This document shows, in pieces, positions 17,601-26,353 of a stretch of DNA of 64,000 nt. Origin of the DNA: Paenibacillus glycanilyticus NBRC 16618 (GTDB lineage: Bacteria; Bacillota; Bacilli; Paenibacillales; Paenibacillaceae); NCBI RefSeq assembly GCF_004000805.1, contig NZ_BILY01000023.1, forward strand, positions 38,532-102,531, given 5' to 3'. The notes below the pieces were generated by a model. It ran no database searches. It was not told the DNA's origin and saw only the letters and a program-made list of their open reading frames with translations. Numbering within the stretch: position 1 is the stretch's first letter; the number at the start of each line of letters is the position of its first letter. The position numbers were made by a program, and so were the translations under genes.

Positions 17601-18500
17601 TTACAGCTTGTAATCCGGCGTATAAAACTCGGTAAGAAAGCGGTAAAACAATTGCTCCGTCGGAAGCAGCTTGCGCTGGGTCGGACAGATGACTCCTATG
17701 CTCCGCGTAACCGCGGGATCTGCCAGCGGAATTTTCACCGTCGATTGCGGAATGGTCTCCACCAACGTAACCTCCGGCATAAGGGCAATCCCGAGGCCCG
17801 CCGATACCAGGCCTTTCAGCGCATCGATATCATCCCCTTCAAACGCGATATGGGGCGTGAAGCCGATTTCTTGGCAGGCACTCAGTACGATTTTACGGAA
17901 AATCGTCCCTTCCGGGAGCGTGACGAAGGACTCATCCTTGATCTCCGACAGCTGTATGCTGGCCCTGTTGGCAAGCGGATGATGGATGGGCAGCAGCGCA
18001 ACAATCCGTTCCGTAAACAAAAGCTTTTGCTGAATATGTTTATCCTCTTCCGGCAGCGGGGCAATCATGGCCAAATTAAATTCGCCGTTGACAACACCGT
18101 CAATCAAATCGCCGTAAAGGGCCTGTCTCATCTGAAACTTGGATTCCGGATACTTTTTGCGAAAGGCGTAAATCGCCTTTGGCAGAACATGCGCCGCCAA
18201 GCTGATCGGGAAGGCAATACGAACAACCCCTTTTTCCGGATCCAAATATTCCTTTACTTCCCGCTCGGCCTCGTTCATCATGTGAAGCATTTGTTCCACT
18301 CGCTGCAGCAGAATCTTCCCTATCGGCGTCAGTTTAACTCTCCGTCCATTCCGGATAAATAAATCGACCCCTAATTCGCTTTCCAATTGAGCCAGCTGCC
18401 TGCTGACCGAGGATTGCGCAACATGCAGGACATTGGCGGCTTCAGTCACATGCTCTCTCTTTGCAACTTCCATAAAATATCGCATTTGTCTAACTTCCAC
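17601..18500 (-). CDS. LysR-family transcriptional regulator, GltC-like
   Basis: N-terminal winged helix VRQMRYFMEVAKREHVTEAA / VLHVAQSSVSRQLAQLE closely follows B. subtilis GltC as I remember it, and the C-terminal half is a standard LysR effector domain (about residues 90-290). GltC activates glutamate synthase genes; here the gene is divergent from gdhA, across about 150 bases, so it is more likely to control glutamate dehydrogenase. I place the start at GTG 18500, seven bases after AGGGTG, because family alignment begins at VEVRQMRYF; upstream ATG 18521 and TTG 18527 lack spacing. Effector (2-oxoglutarate or glutamate) is inference. Confidence 0.85.
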   Translation of the reverse strand: MEVRQMRYFMEVAKREHVTEAANVLHVAQSSVSRQLAQLESELGVDLFIRNGRRVKLTPIGKILLQRVEQMLHMMNEAEREVKEYLDPEKGVVRIAFPISLAAHVLPKAIYAFRKKYPESKFQMRQALYGDLIDGVVNGEFNLAMIAPLPEEDKHIQQKLLFTERIVALLPIHHPLANRASIQLSEIKDESFVTLPEGTIFRKIVLSACQEIGFTPHIAFEGDDIDALKGLVSAGLGIALMPEVTLVETIPQSTVKIPLADPAVTRSIGVICPTQRKLLPTEQLFYRFLTEFYTPDYKL

Positions 18501-18637
18501 TACACTCACCCTATCCTTCATGCGCAAAACGCATCAACTTTATCCTATCTGAATATTGTTGCGATTAAATATTTGATATTAATATTAAACTACTAAATTA
18601 AAAAAGAGAAATGAATAAGTTTTCCTACAAACTTTGA

Positions 18638-20032
<1,395 letters not shown>

Positions 20033-20062
20033 GCTATAGCGAATCATATTGCAACAACAGCA

Positions 20063-20100
20063 AAAACCTCTTCTCCCTTTTATGGGGAAGAGGTTTTATT
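20063..20100. terminator. Terminator between gdhA and the desaturase gene
   Basis: AAAACCTCTTC (20063-20073) and GAAGAGGTTTT (20087-20097) with inner TCCC/GGG pairs. Serves the two convergent genes. Confidence 0.85.
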
Positions 20101-20109
20101 TTATCCAGG

Positions 20110-21120
20110 TTATTGTTTAGCGACTTGTTTCATGAGACGAATTTCCTTGAAGCCCACAAATCTCTTGTTGGCCTCATCCCATAGGCGGAAATGGATCGCT
20201 TGCAAGCTGGAAGCTATCGTTATCGTGGTCACCTTGTGCAAAGCAGGCGTTTTCTCATGCGCTTCTTCCAAATAATAATTCGGTACTCTCGGGCTAAGGT
20301 GATGGACGTGATGAAAACCGATATTCCCTGTAAGCCATTGCAGCAGCTTGGGCAGCTTGTAATACGAGCTTCCATCTACCGCTGCTTTCACATAGTCCCA
20401 CTCCTCTTCCTTCTCGAAGTAACTATCCTCGAATTGGTGCTGGACATAAAACAACCAGATCCCGGCTGCACCGGAGAGATAGAAGATCGGAATTTGAACC
20501 AGCAGGAAAGCTTGCCATCCAATCGCCCAGCAAAGCAGCGCAGCTAATCCCGCAATACCCAGATTGGTTAAATACGTATTGAGTCGTTCTTTGATTTTGG
20601 CATTCTTCCGGTTGAACCGATTCTCAATAAGCATCGTGTAGAAAGGCCCAAGAATAAACATTACAAAAGGATTCCTGTACAGTCTGTACCCCAAACGCCT
20701 CCAGAAGGAGGAGGTTAAATACTCCTCTACGGTGAGGATCCATACATCCCCGGTTCCCCGTTTATTCAGATTACTGCTCGTAGCATGATGAATCGAATGC
20801 GCATGCTTCCACTGATGATAAGGATGAAAGGTAAGAATGCCCGTAATCGTTCCTACGATTTCGTTCAGCCTCTTGCTTTTGAACAGCGACTGATGACAGC
20901 AATCGTGAAAAAGGATAAAGATCCGAATGACGAAACCGGCTGCCACAACGGAAAGAGCAAGCGTAAGCCAATAGGATATATCCATCGCCCAATAGGCTAA
21001 ATACCAAAGCATCACAAACGGCAAAACGGTAGTCAAGATCTGCAGAATGCTGGTCCTTGCATGCGATTTTTCGTAAGGAGCCATGTCCTTTTTTAGTTGA
21101 CGTACAGTTGGAGTAGGCAT
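20110..21120 (-). CDS. Membrane fatty acid desaturase
   Basis: Di-iron membrane enzyme that puts double bonds into phospholipid acyl chains, as B. subtilis Des does on cold shock. All three histidine boxes are intact: HDCCH at residues 72-76, HSIHH at 108-112 and HHVHH at 270-274. Four to five membrane helices lie between about 27 and 225. 336 residues is normal for the family. It is convergent with gdhA; no DesKR-like thermosensor pair lies beside it, unlike B. subtilis, so any cold control must act from elsewhere. Position of the double bond cannot be read from sequence. Confidence 0.9.
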   Translation of the reverse strand: MPTPTVRQLKKDMAPYEKSHARTSILQILTTVLPFVMLWYLAYWAMDISYWLTLALSVVAAGFVIRIFILFHDCCHQSLFKSKRLNEIVGTITGILTFHPYHQWKHAHSIHHATSSNLNKRGTGDVWILTVEEYLTSSFWRRLGYRLYRNPFVMFILGPFYTMLIENRFNRKNAKIKERLNTYLTNLGIAGLAALLCWAIGWQAFLLVQIPIFYLSGAAGIWLFYVQHQFEDSYFEKEEEWDYVKAAVDGSSYYKLPKLLQWLTGNIGFHHVHHLSPRVPNYYLEEAHEKTPALHKVTTITIASSLQAIHFRLWDEANKRFVGFKEIRLMKQVAKQ

Positions 21121-21166
21121 AGTTGTTCCCCTCTGTCCCCATGGACTTCGTTTATTAGTTGGTACA

Positions 21167-21805
21167 TCAACTCTTTATTCTTTTGACCCCGAAATAGTAC
21201 ATGCTAAGCGGCCACCATAAAATGGCGAAGATCGGATAAATCGCCCAAATGGTATCCGGTGAAGAAACCAGGTTAACCGTAATAAAGAAGGCAATCATCA
21301 GTGCGCTCGCGGAGATGGAAAATGAGTAGTACTGTTTCTTCCGTACATAGTACAAAGCGAGCGGCCACCAAATCACGGCAAAGGCCGGATAGATCGCCCA
21401 AGGATATTCGGGTGACATTACGGCGTTCAGGATCGCATAATACACAGTCGTACTTATACTCGAGAAGATGGCGAACGTTAACGTCCTTGCTTTGGATCCG
21501 CTCCATATCGTTACCGGCCACCAGACGAATGGAAATATGGCGTATACCATCCACGGAAACTCGGGAGATTTCATATAATTGATCGTAAGCAGAAAGACGA
21601 TGACAAGCAGACTTCCGAGCACGGAGTACAGTCGGTAATAGCCCTTTCTTACGGATGCCAGACTTAGCGGCCAGAACAATAACACAAAGGCCGGGTAAAT
21701 AAACCAAATTTCACTCGGAGATGTTAAAAAATTTACGATCATAAAAAACAAGATACTCATCAAGCTGCCAACAGCGGCAAATCCAACTTGCTGCCTATCT
21801 ATCAT
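21167..21805 (-). CDS. Membrane protein of tandem two-helix repeats
   Basis: 212 residues made almost wholly of four units of about 50 residues, each with a hydrophobic helix, a loop SPxxxW, then a second helix with IYPxFxxxWWPL. Visible loops: SPSEIWFIYPAF, SPEFPWMVYAIF, SPEYPWAIYPAF and SPDTIWAIYPIF. The pattern recalls the 2TM domain family but in tandem. The same unit closes the upstream gene at 21819. Third gene of a PadR-headed operon, 13 bases after its neighbour. No catalytic motif; function unknown, perhaps a membrane sensor or stress protein. Confidence 0.75.
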   Translation of the reverse strand: MIDRQQVGFAAVGSLMSILFFMIVNFLTSPSEIWFIYPAFVLLFWPLSLASVRKGYYRLYSVLGSLLVIVFLLTINYMKSPEFPWMVYAIFPFVWWPVTIWSGSKARTLTFAIFSSISTTVYYAILNAVMSPEYPWAIYPAFAVIWWPLALYYVRKKQYYSFSISASALMIAFFITVNLVSSPDTIWAIYPIFAILWWPLSMYYFGVKRIKS

Positions 21806-21818
21806 TAGGTCGACCTCC

Positions 21819-22217
21819 TCACCTTAAGCGCAACCAATTAAACACCATGGACAACGGCCACCAGAGAACGGCAAATGTCGGGTATACGAACCAGATCACA
21901 TCCGGCGTGTAATAGAAATTCACGAATACAACAAGCGCGATAATGAGAAGGCTGCCCCAGATCGAAAAGCCGAGATTTAATTTGGCATTGTTTCTTCTTG
22001 TGGGAAGCTTGTGTCCAAGTTGCTGCTTAATCTCCTCGATGTCTCCGAACTCGACAATCGCTTTGTTGATGGCATCCTCTTCTTCCTTCCCCTGTTCCAT
22101 CAGATCGAATACCTTCTCCTGGAGATTGGCCACGATTTCCTGTTTGATCACTTTCTTCTTCTCGCTCTCCGGAATTCCCTTAAACAATTCGTCTACATGC
22201 TGCTTTATCGATTTCAA
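21819..22217 (-). CDS. Permease-prefix/DUF1700-like membrane protein
   Basis: 132 residues: an N-terminal soluble helical domain (IKQHVDELFKGIPESEKKKV, then an EEDAINKAIVEFGD repeat typical of DUF1700/permease prefix domains) and two C-terminal helices containing TPDVIWFVYPTF and LWWPLSM. Start is TTG at 22217, which overlaps the PadR stop codon (TTGA) and lies eight bases after GGAGGG. Proteins of this type are commonly coupled to PadR regulators in Bacilli and form regulated membrane operons; biochemical role is not established. The C-terminal unit is repeated four times in the next gene. Confidence 0.75.
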   Translation of the reverse strand: MKSIKQHVDELFKGIPESEKKKVIKQEIVANLQEKVFDLMEQGKEEEDAINKAIVEFGDIEEIKQQLGHKLPTRRNNAKLNLGFSIWGSLLIIALVVFVNFYYTPDVIWFVYPTFAVLWWPLSMVFNWLRLR

Positions 22218-22543
22218 TTCAATCCCTCCATGAACACGTCGATAATTCCCTTGATTTCTTCCCATTCTTTAACCATTTCCCGTAAGTAAGCCTTGCCAAG
22301 CGTTGTTATTCGGTAATATTTCCTCTGTCCTCCGTGAGAAACATCACCGTAATAAGACTCGATAAGGTCTTTGTTCTCCAGTCTTTGAAATACCGCATAC
22401 AACGTCGCTTCTTTAATCTGGAATCTGTCCTTCGTCCGCAGGCTGATCTCTTTAGAAATTTCATATCCGTACCGATCCTTCTCGAGGATAAGGCGTAGGA
22501 TAATGGGATCCAAATGCCCGCGAATAATGTCGCTCCTAATGAT
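22214..22543 (-). CDS. PadR-family transcriptional regulator with a non-standard start
   Basis: Small winged-helix repressor. PadR marks: RLILEKDRYGYEISKEI, FQIKEATLYAVFQRLENKDL, HGGQRKYYRITTLGKAYL and a short C-terminal dimerisation helix. The family's conserved beginning, IIRSDIIRGHLDPIIL, is encoded, but no ATG, GTG or TTG precedes it after the last in-frame stop. A strong site, AAGGAGGG (complement of 22550-22557), is followed by ATC (22543) and ATT (22540), so translation may start at one of these; a TTG at 22513 would cut off the first ten conserved residues. I give the longer form. It heads the membrane operon and probably represses itself through the palindrome at 22578-22605. Confidence 0.75.
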   Translation of the reverse strand: MIRSDIIRGHLDPIILRLILEKDRYGYEISKEISLRTKDRFQIKEATLYAVFQRLENKDLIESYYGDVSHGGQRKYYRITTLGKAYLREMVKEWEEIKGIIDVFMEGLN

Positions 22544-22577
22544 ACTGAGCCCTCCTTGACCTAACTATTCTGTCTGA

Positions 22578-22613
22578 TAGAGTAATACTAACCGAAATTA
22601 CTCTATGTGTCAA
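22578..22613 (-). promoter_or_regulatory. Promoter and palindromic operator of the PadR operon
   Basis: On the minus strand TTGACA (complement of 22608-22613), 17 bases, TAGTAT (complement of 22585-22590). A perfect inverted repeat, TAGAGTAAT (22578-22586) and ATTACTCTA (22597-22605), covers the spacer and the -10 box. Best explained as the PadR self-repression site. Confidence 0.7.
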
Positions 22614-22624
22614 AGTAATTTCAG

Positions 22625-22740
22625 ATTAGCCTAACGCTCAAAAGCGATGGGGATTTATTTAAAGCTACGGTTATCCAAATAACAGAATATTTATTATGAA
22701 ATAAGGTGATCCAGCTTTCCGATTCTTGCGTTAGGCTAAT
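22625..22740. repeat. 116-bp segment bounded by a perfect 13-bp inverted repeat
   Basis: ATTAGCCTAACGC (22625-22637) and GCGTTAGGCTAAT (22728-22740) are exact complements 90 bases apart. They lie between the divergent PadR operon and the stalk-domain gene. The inside is AT-rich with no ORF. It may be a MITE-like remnant or a paired regulatory site. Confidence 0.4.
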
Positions 22741-22780
22741 TGTCAGAAACAATCAGCTTATACCAAGGAGAGTGAATGGA

Positions 22781-24376
22781 ATGAAATTGAAAACGAAATT
22801 GCTGGCCCCTGTGTTAAGTTTATCTCTTCTGTCCTCCGTGGTTGCCGGAGCATCGGCAGCTAGCGCTGCGGAGCCCGTGACACCAACCGTCGATACGCCG
22901 GCCGTGGAGCTCAGGGCAACGCTTGACTACTTATTGTCGGAGCATTTTACGCTTGCGGTTGATTCCATGATCAAGAAGTATGATCACAGCTTTGATGCCA
23001 TGTCCGCACAGAGCGCGCTGGAAAAGAACGCTAAGGATATGGTTCCTGCCATTGCCTCGCTATACGGGGATACTGGAGCAAAAGCATTTGACGACATTTT
23101 CAGCGGGCATTTGACTTATACGAAAGACTATGTCTCTGCCGTTGAGAATAACAACGCTTCTGACAAAGCGGAGGTAGCAGCCGAAATCGAGAAATTTGCC
23201 GTAGATCTGGGCAATTTCCTTAGCTCGGCAACGGGTGGCAAGCTTCCAGCCTCGACGGCTCAAAGCGTGCTCCGCACCCACGAGCAGCAAGTGAAAGACG
23301 TGTTCGATGAATATGTTGCGAAGGATTACGGCCATGCGTTGGCCAAATACCGGGAAGGCTTAAGCTTCATGTTCCAGATTAGCAGCGCCTTGTCCGGCGC
23401 CGTTGTCTCCCAAATGCCCGATAAATTCAACGGAACACGCCCGGATACGCCGGCTGGCAACCTCCGTTCCGCACTCAACTATCTAGCAGCCGAGCATTAC
23501 GCTCTTGCCGTCCTCAGTATGCAGAAAGGCTATGACAAATCGCCTGCTTATCCTGCCATTCTTCAGGCCGAGAGCGGCAATACCGAGGGATTTACGGCGG
23601 CAATCACCTCCCTCTACGGTAAAGACGGAGGAGAAGCCTTCAAGAAAGTGTGGCTGGGCGATCATATTAATGCTCAGGACGAGATCGTTCAAGCTACCTT
23701 GCAGGGAGATAACGAGAAAATGAAAGCCGCAAGAGCCAAGCTCAGCCAATTCGCCATTGACTTCGGAAGCTTCCTGGCAAGCGCAACATCCGGCAAGCTT
23801 CCCGCTTCCGCAGCCACCGCAGCCGTAGCCGAGCATGAAAAACTCGTACTGCAAGCCTTCGATCTGTACCGCGCGCAGGATGCGATGGCATTATACGCCA
23901 GCTACGATAAAGGCTACAGCCTTATGTTCGGAGTGGGCAAAGCGCTTGGCGGAGCTATCGTCGCTCAGAAACCCGACCTATTCAAAGCCGCCACTCACGT
24001 AAATACAATCTGGCTGAAAATCAATAGCAAAACAGCAAAGGTGGATAACACCTCCATGATGATGGACGTTGCCCCAAGCGTCGTGAATGGTACGACTTTT
24101 GTCTCGCTTCGAACGTTGACTACTGCGCTGGGAGCAAGTATTCAATGGATTCCCGCGAGTAACGAAGTCGTTGTCGAAACAGGTTCGGATAAAGTGAAAT
24201 TCTGGATCGGCAAAAACACCGCCCAAGTTAACGGAAAAAGCGTGAATCTAGGCGCAAAAGTATTCATTAAGGATGGACGTACGCAGGTTCCTCTCCGATT
24301 CATTGCCGAATTGCTTGGCTGGGATTTGAAATGGAATAACGCCGACTGGTCCATTGTCTTGACTCAATCCATGTAA
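22781..24376 (+). CDS. Secreted protein with duplicated helical domain and copper-amine-oxidase-N (stalk) domain
   Basis: 531-residue exported protein. Signal peptide to about residue 30 (AGASAASAAEP). Two homologous helical domains of about 165 residues follow (each starts LRxxLxYLxxEHxxLAV, contains ASLYG or TSLYG, FGSFLASATSGKLPAS-like helices and ends with a G-A-V/I-V-x-Q-x-P motif). Residues about 425-531 form a Cu_amine_oxidN1 domain (VSLRTLTTALGA, VPLRFIAELLGWDLKW), a cell-envelope module in Paenibacillaceae. Start at ATG 22781 after AAGGAG. Next to an ECF sigma factor and its anti-sigma partner, so probably part of an envelope-stress or surface programme. No enzyme activity is suggested despite the domain name. 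Confidence 0.8.
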   Translation: MKLKTKLLAPVLSLSLLSSVVAGASAASAAEPVTPTVDTPAVELRATLDYLLSEHFTLAVDSMIKKYDHSFDAMSAQSALEKNAKDMVPAIASLYGDTGAKAFDDIFSGHLTYTKDYVSAVENNNASDKAEVAAEIEKFAVDLGNFLSSATGGKLPASTAQSVLRTHEQQVKDVFDEYVAKDYGHALAKYREGLSFMFQISSALSGAVVSQMPDKFNGTRPDTPAGNLRSALNYLAAEHYALAVLSMQKGYDKSPAYPAILQAESGNTEGFTAAITSLYGKDGGEAFKKVWLGDHINAQDEIVQATLQGDNEKMKAARAKLSQFAIDFGSFLASATSGKLPASAATAAVAEHEKLVLQAFDLYRAQDAMALYASYDKGYSLMFGVGKALGGAIVAQKPDLFKAATHVNTIWLKINSKTAKVDNTSMMMDVAPSVVNGTTFVSLRTLTTALGASIQWIPASNEVVVETGSDKVKFWIGKNTAQVNGKSVNLGAKVFIKDGRTQVPLRFIAELLGWDLKWNNADWSIVLTQSM

Positions 24377-24388
24377 AGCCTTCTTCTT

Positions 24389-24428
24389 GTCCCGATCCGG
24401 CTGGAATCTATGCCGGGTCGGGACTTTT
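24389..24428 (+). terminator. Terminator after the stalk-domain gene
   Basis: GTCCCGATCCGGC (24389-24401) pairs with GCCGGGTCGGGAC (24412-24424) with one wobble, followed by TTTT. It separates the surface protein from the sigma factor gene. Confidence 0.85.
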
Positions 24429-24468
24429 CGATATAATAAGGAGGCGATAAAAGGGGGATAGCCCGTAT

Positions 24469-25077
24469 ATGTCGGAGGATCGAACGGAATTGGAGATTTT
24501 CTCGGGTATCGCAGACAAAGATCCCGAAGCTCTTAAGCTTCTCTACGAAAGATATGAACGCCCTGTGTATATGTTCGCCTACCGGATCGTCAAGGACGCC
24601 ATGCTGGCGGAAGAAGTCGTGCAGGAGCTGTTCATGCGCATTTGGAATTTAGCCGAACGTTATAATTCCGAGCAAGGCCGTCTGGCTAGCTGGCTATTCA
24701 CGATTACAAGAAACATAGCGATCGATGCCCTTAGACGGAGACAAACGCGAACATCTCAGCAGGTTGCGGAGACCGAGCAATTGAATCAGACTCCAGACCC
24801 CGATTCCGATACAGCGGAACTGGCTGCAGCCAACGTTGTCGGGGAGCAGGTTCGGAATGCCCTAGGCAAGCTGAGCGGTGATCAGCAGGAAGTGGTTGAA
24901 CTAATCTATTTTAACGGGTATACCCATCAGGAAGTGTCGGTGAGATGCGAAATCCCTCTCGGGACAGTCAAGAGCAGAGTACGGCTGGCAATGAAAGCGT
25001 TGAGAAGCCACCTAGGGCATATCGGAGAGGAGGGGGCAAGTTATGAACCATCATTCAAAACTGTGCGAAAACGTTGA
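24469..25077 (+). CDS. ECF-type RNA polymerase sigma factor (SigK/RskA system type)
   Basis: 202-residue sigma factor. Region 2 spans about 25-95 (ERPVYMFAYRIVKDAMLAEE, VVQELFMRIWNLAERY, LASWLFTITRNIAIDALRRR) and region 4 about 130-185 (LSGDQQEVVELIYFNGYTHQ, then EVSVRCEIPLGTVKSRVRLAM). Start ATG 24469 after AAAGGGGGAT. The gene overlaps the anti-sigma factor gene by 35 bases, so the two are translationally coupled. Expected to direct polymerase to a small envelope-stress regulon once the anti-sigma factor lets go. A TATAAT-like box is visible at about 24432, but no good -35. Confidence 0.9.
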   Translation: MSEDRTELEIFSGIADKDPEALKLLYERYERPVYMFAYRIVKDAMLAEEVVQELFMRIWNLAERYNSEQGRLASWLFTITRNIAIDALRRRQTRTSQQVAETEQLNQTPDPDSDTAELAAANVVGEQVRNALGKLSGDQQEVVELIYFNGYTHQEVSVRCEIPLGTVKSRVRLAMKALRSHLGHIGEEGASYEPSFKTVRKR

Positions 25078-25897
25078 GCTCTATGCACTAGGAGGACTTG
25101 ACGACGAAGAACGCAAAGCATTCGAGAGCCATCTGACGACTTGCGTTCAATGCACAGCCGAGCTGGCAGAGCTGACTGCCATTGTCGATCAGCTGCCGTT
25201 GGCATCAGAACAGGTCGAACCACCTTCTGGCATGCGCGACCGAATACTAGGCCATATACTCGGCGATGGCTTTGGGCAAAATAACGACTCGGCAGACAAG
25301 GTGTCCGGAAGCGAGCAGGCAGCAGATAACGAAGCCCCTGCGACTATTGCCGCACCTTCCGTAATCCACTTCTCTATTGAATCCGTTACTGGGAAACAGA
25401 CACACTCGATCAAACGCAGATTAAGGCCGGCATGGGCTATCATTGCGCTATCCGCTGCCGTTCTTCTTCTCTTCGTTTATTGCTTGTCTCTTCGGACTCA
25501 GGTATCCGATCTCAATCGCAGACTGGAGGACTCATCGGTTCCACCGCAAGGGGTTAGGCCAAACGAAGCGGTTAGCCTAAGCTCGGCTGCGCAGAACATC
25601 GTGGCCAACGGGCTGGCTACAATCGTCATTGACCGTAAGGGAACGCATCTTCTTGTGCAAGCTGAGAAGCTTCCGGAGCTAAAAGGCAACGAAGCGTTCC
25701 AGGTATGGTTGATGAAGGACGGCCAAGACGTCGTAAACGCCGGAACCTTCCTCGCACGCGAAGGAAAAGGCGGCCTGTATCTTACACTCGACAAAAATTT
25801 GTCCGGTTACGATCAGATCGCCATTACTCAAGAGCCTGACGCTTACGGAGTAACTCCGAGGGGAACTGCCGTGCTCACCGGCAGCATCAGCCTCTAG
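25043..25897 (+). CDS. Membrane anti-sigma factor, zinc-finger plus RskA-like domain
   Basis: Partner of the sigma factor just upstream. Residues about 1-50 form an anti-sigma zinc-binding domain with ELYALGGLDDEERKAFESHL followed by TTCVQCTAEL. One membrane helix lies at about 130-150 (AWAIIALSAAVLLLFVYCL) and an outer RskA-type domain fills 150-284, with NEAFQVWLMKDGQDVVNAGT and YDQIAITQEPDAYG. It should hold the sigma factor at the membrane until an envelope signal triggers proteolysis. A strong terminator follows, so the pair forms the end of the unit. Confidence 0.9.
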   Translation: MNHHSKLCENVELYALGGLDDEERKAFESHLTTCVQCTAELAELTAIVDQLPLASEQVEPPSGMRDRILGHILGDGFGQNNDSADKVSGSEQAADNEAPATIAAPSVIHFSIESVTGKQTHSIKRRLRPAWAIIALSAAVLLLFVYCLSLRTQVSDLNRRLEDSSVPPQGVRPNEAVSLSSAAQNIVANGLATIVIDRKGTHLLVQAEKLPELKGNEAFQVWLMKDGQDVVNAGTFLAREGKGGLYLTLDKNLSGYDQIAITQEPDAYGVTPRGTAVLTGSISL

Positions 25898-25902
25898 TAC
25901 GG

Positions 25903-25950
25903 AGAGCCATGGAATCGCATGCGATCCCATGGCTCTTATATTATATTTTT
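25903..25950. terminator. Terminator after the anti-sigma factor gene
   Basis: AGAGCCATGG (25903-25912) and CCATGGCTCT (25927-25936) with ATCGCATGCGAT inside, followed by an AT-rich tail ending in TTTTT. Serves the convergent small gene as well. Confidence 0.85.
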
Positions 25951-26177
25951 ATGCTATTTCCTTGCCATAACAAGGACATACGGATGCTGGTGCGGCGGAT
26001 CTTATCCTTTCGCGTTTCGTCGGAATCCGTAAAAAAGCAAGCATCGACGGCAATGCTGAGCAATGCCTCTTTCGCTGCCTGGGAAGCATACGGTTCTTGC
26101 TGGATAAGATAATGGCAAATCTGATAACAATAGGACTCATACCGCCGTAAAATAGCGATTTTTACTTGCCGGTCCAT
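25941..26177 (-). CDS. Small protein resembling part of a sigma-factor region 2 (unknown function)
   Basis: 78 codons from ATG 26177, weakly supported by AAGGGAG about 13 bases upstream. Contains ILRRYESYCYQICHYLIQQE followed by PYASQAAKEALLSI, a pattern like the first helices of sigma-70 region 2, then a polar tail with ETRKDKIRRTS. There is no region 4. It could be a regulator derived from a sigma factor or an unrelated small helical protein. I recall similar short proteins in Paenibacillus but no assigned role. Convergent with the anti-sigma gene. Confidence 0.5.
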   Translation of the reverse strand: MDRQVKIAILRRYESYCYQICHYLIQQEPYASQAAKEALLSIAVDACFFTDSDETRKDKIRRTSIRMSLLWQGNSIKI

Positions 26178-26293
26178 AGAGAAATATTCTCCCTTCTCCT
26201 CCTGTACAATCTAAGCTCTAGGATAAGAAAAACTATTTAATAAAACCTAAGGATAAACCTTAAGTTTTTCTTAAGAAGATGCTGGAAGAAAAA

Positions 26294-26348
26294 AAGCTCC
26301 CCCGCACAGGAACAGGTTGATTCGCCTGATTGCCCTTGAGGGGAGCTT
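26294..26348 (-). terminator. Terminator after the His-rich protein gene
   Basis: AAGCTCCCC (26294-26302) and GGGGAGCTT (26340-26348) with a smaller CAGG/CCTG stem between them; on the minus strand followed by TTTTTTT. Confidence 0.75.
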
Positions 26349-26353
26349 CTTTG

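Noticed and set aside
17553..18362. Long open frame antisense to the LysR regulator
   Set aside because: Shadow of a clear regulator gene; no start site and it would run through a terminator at 17544-17572.
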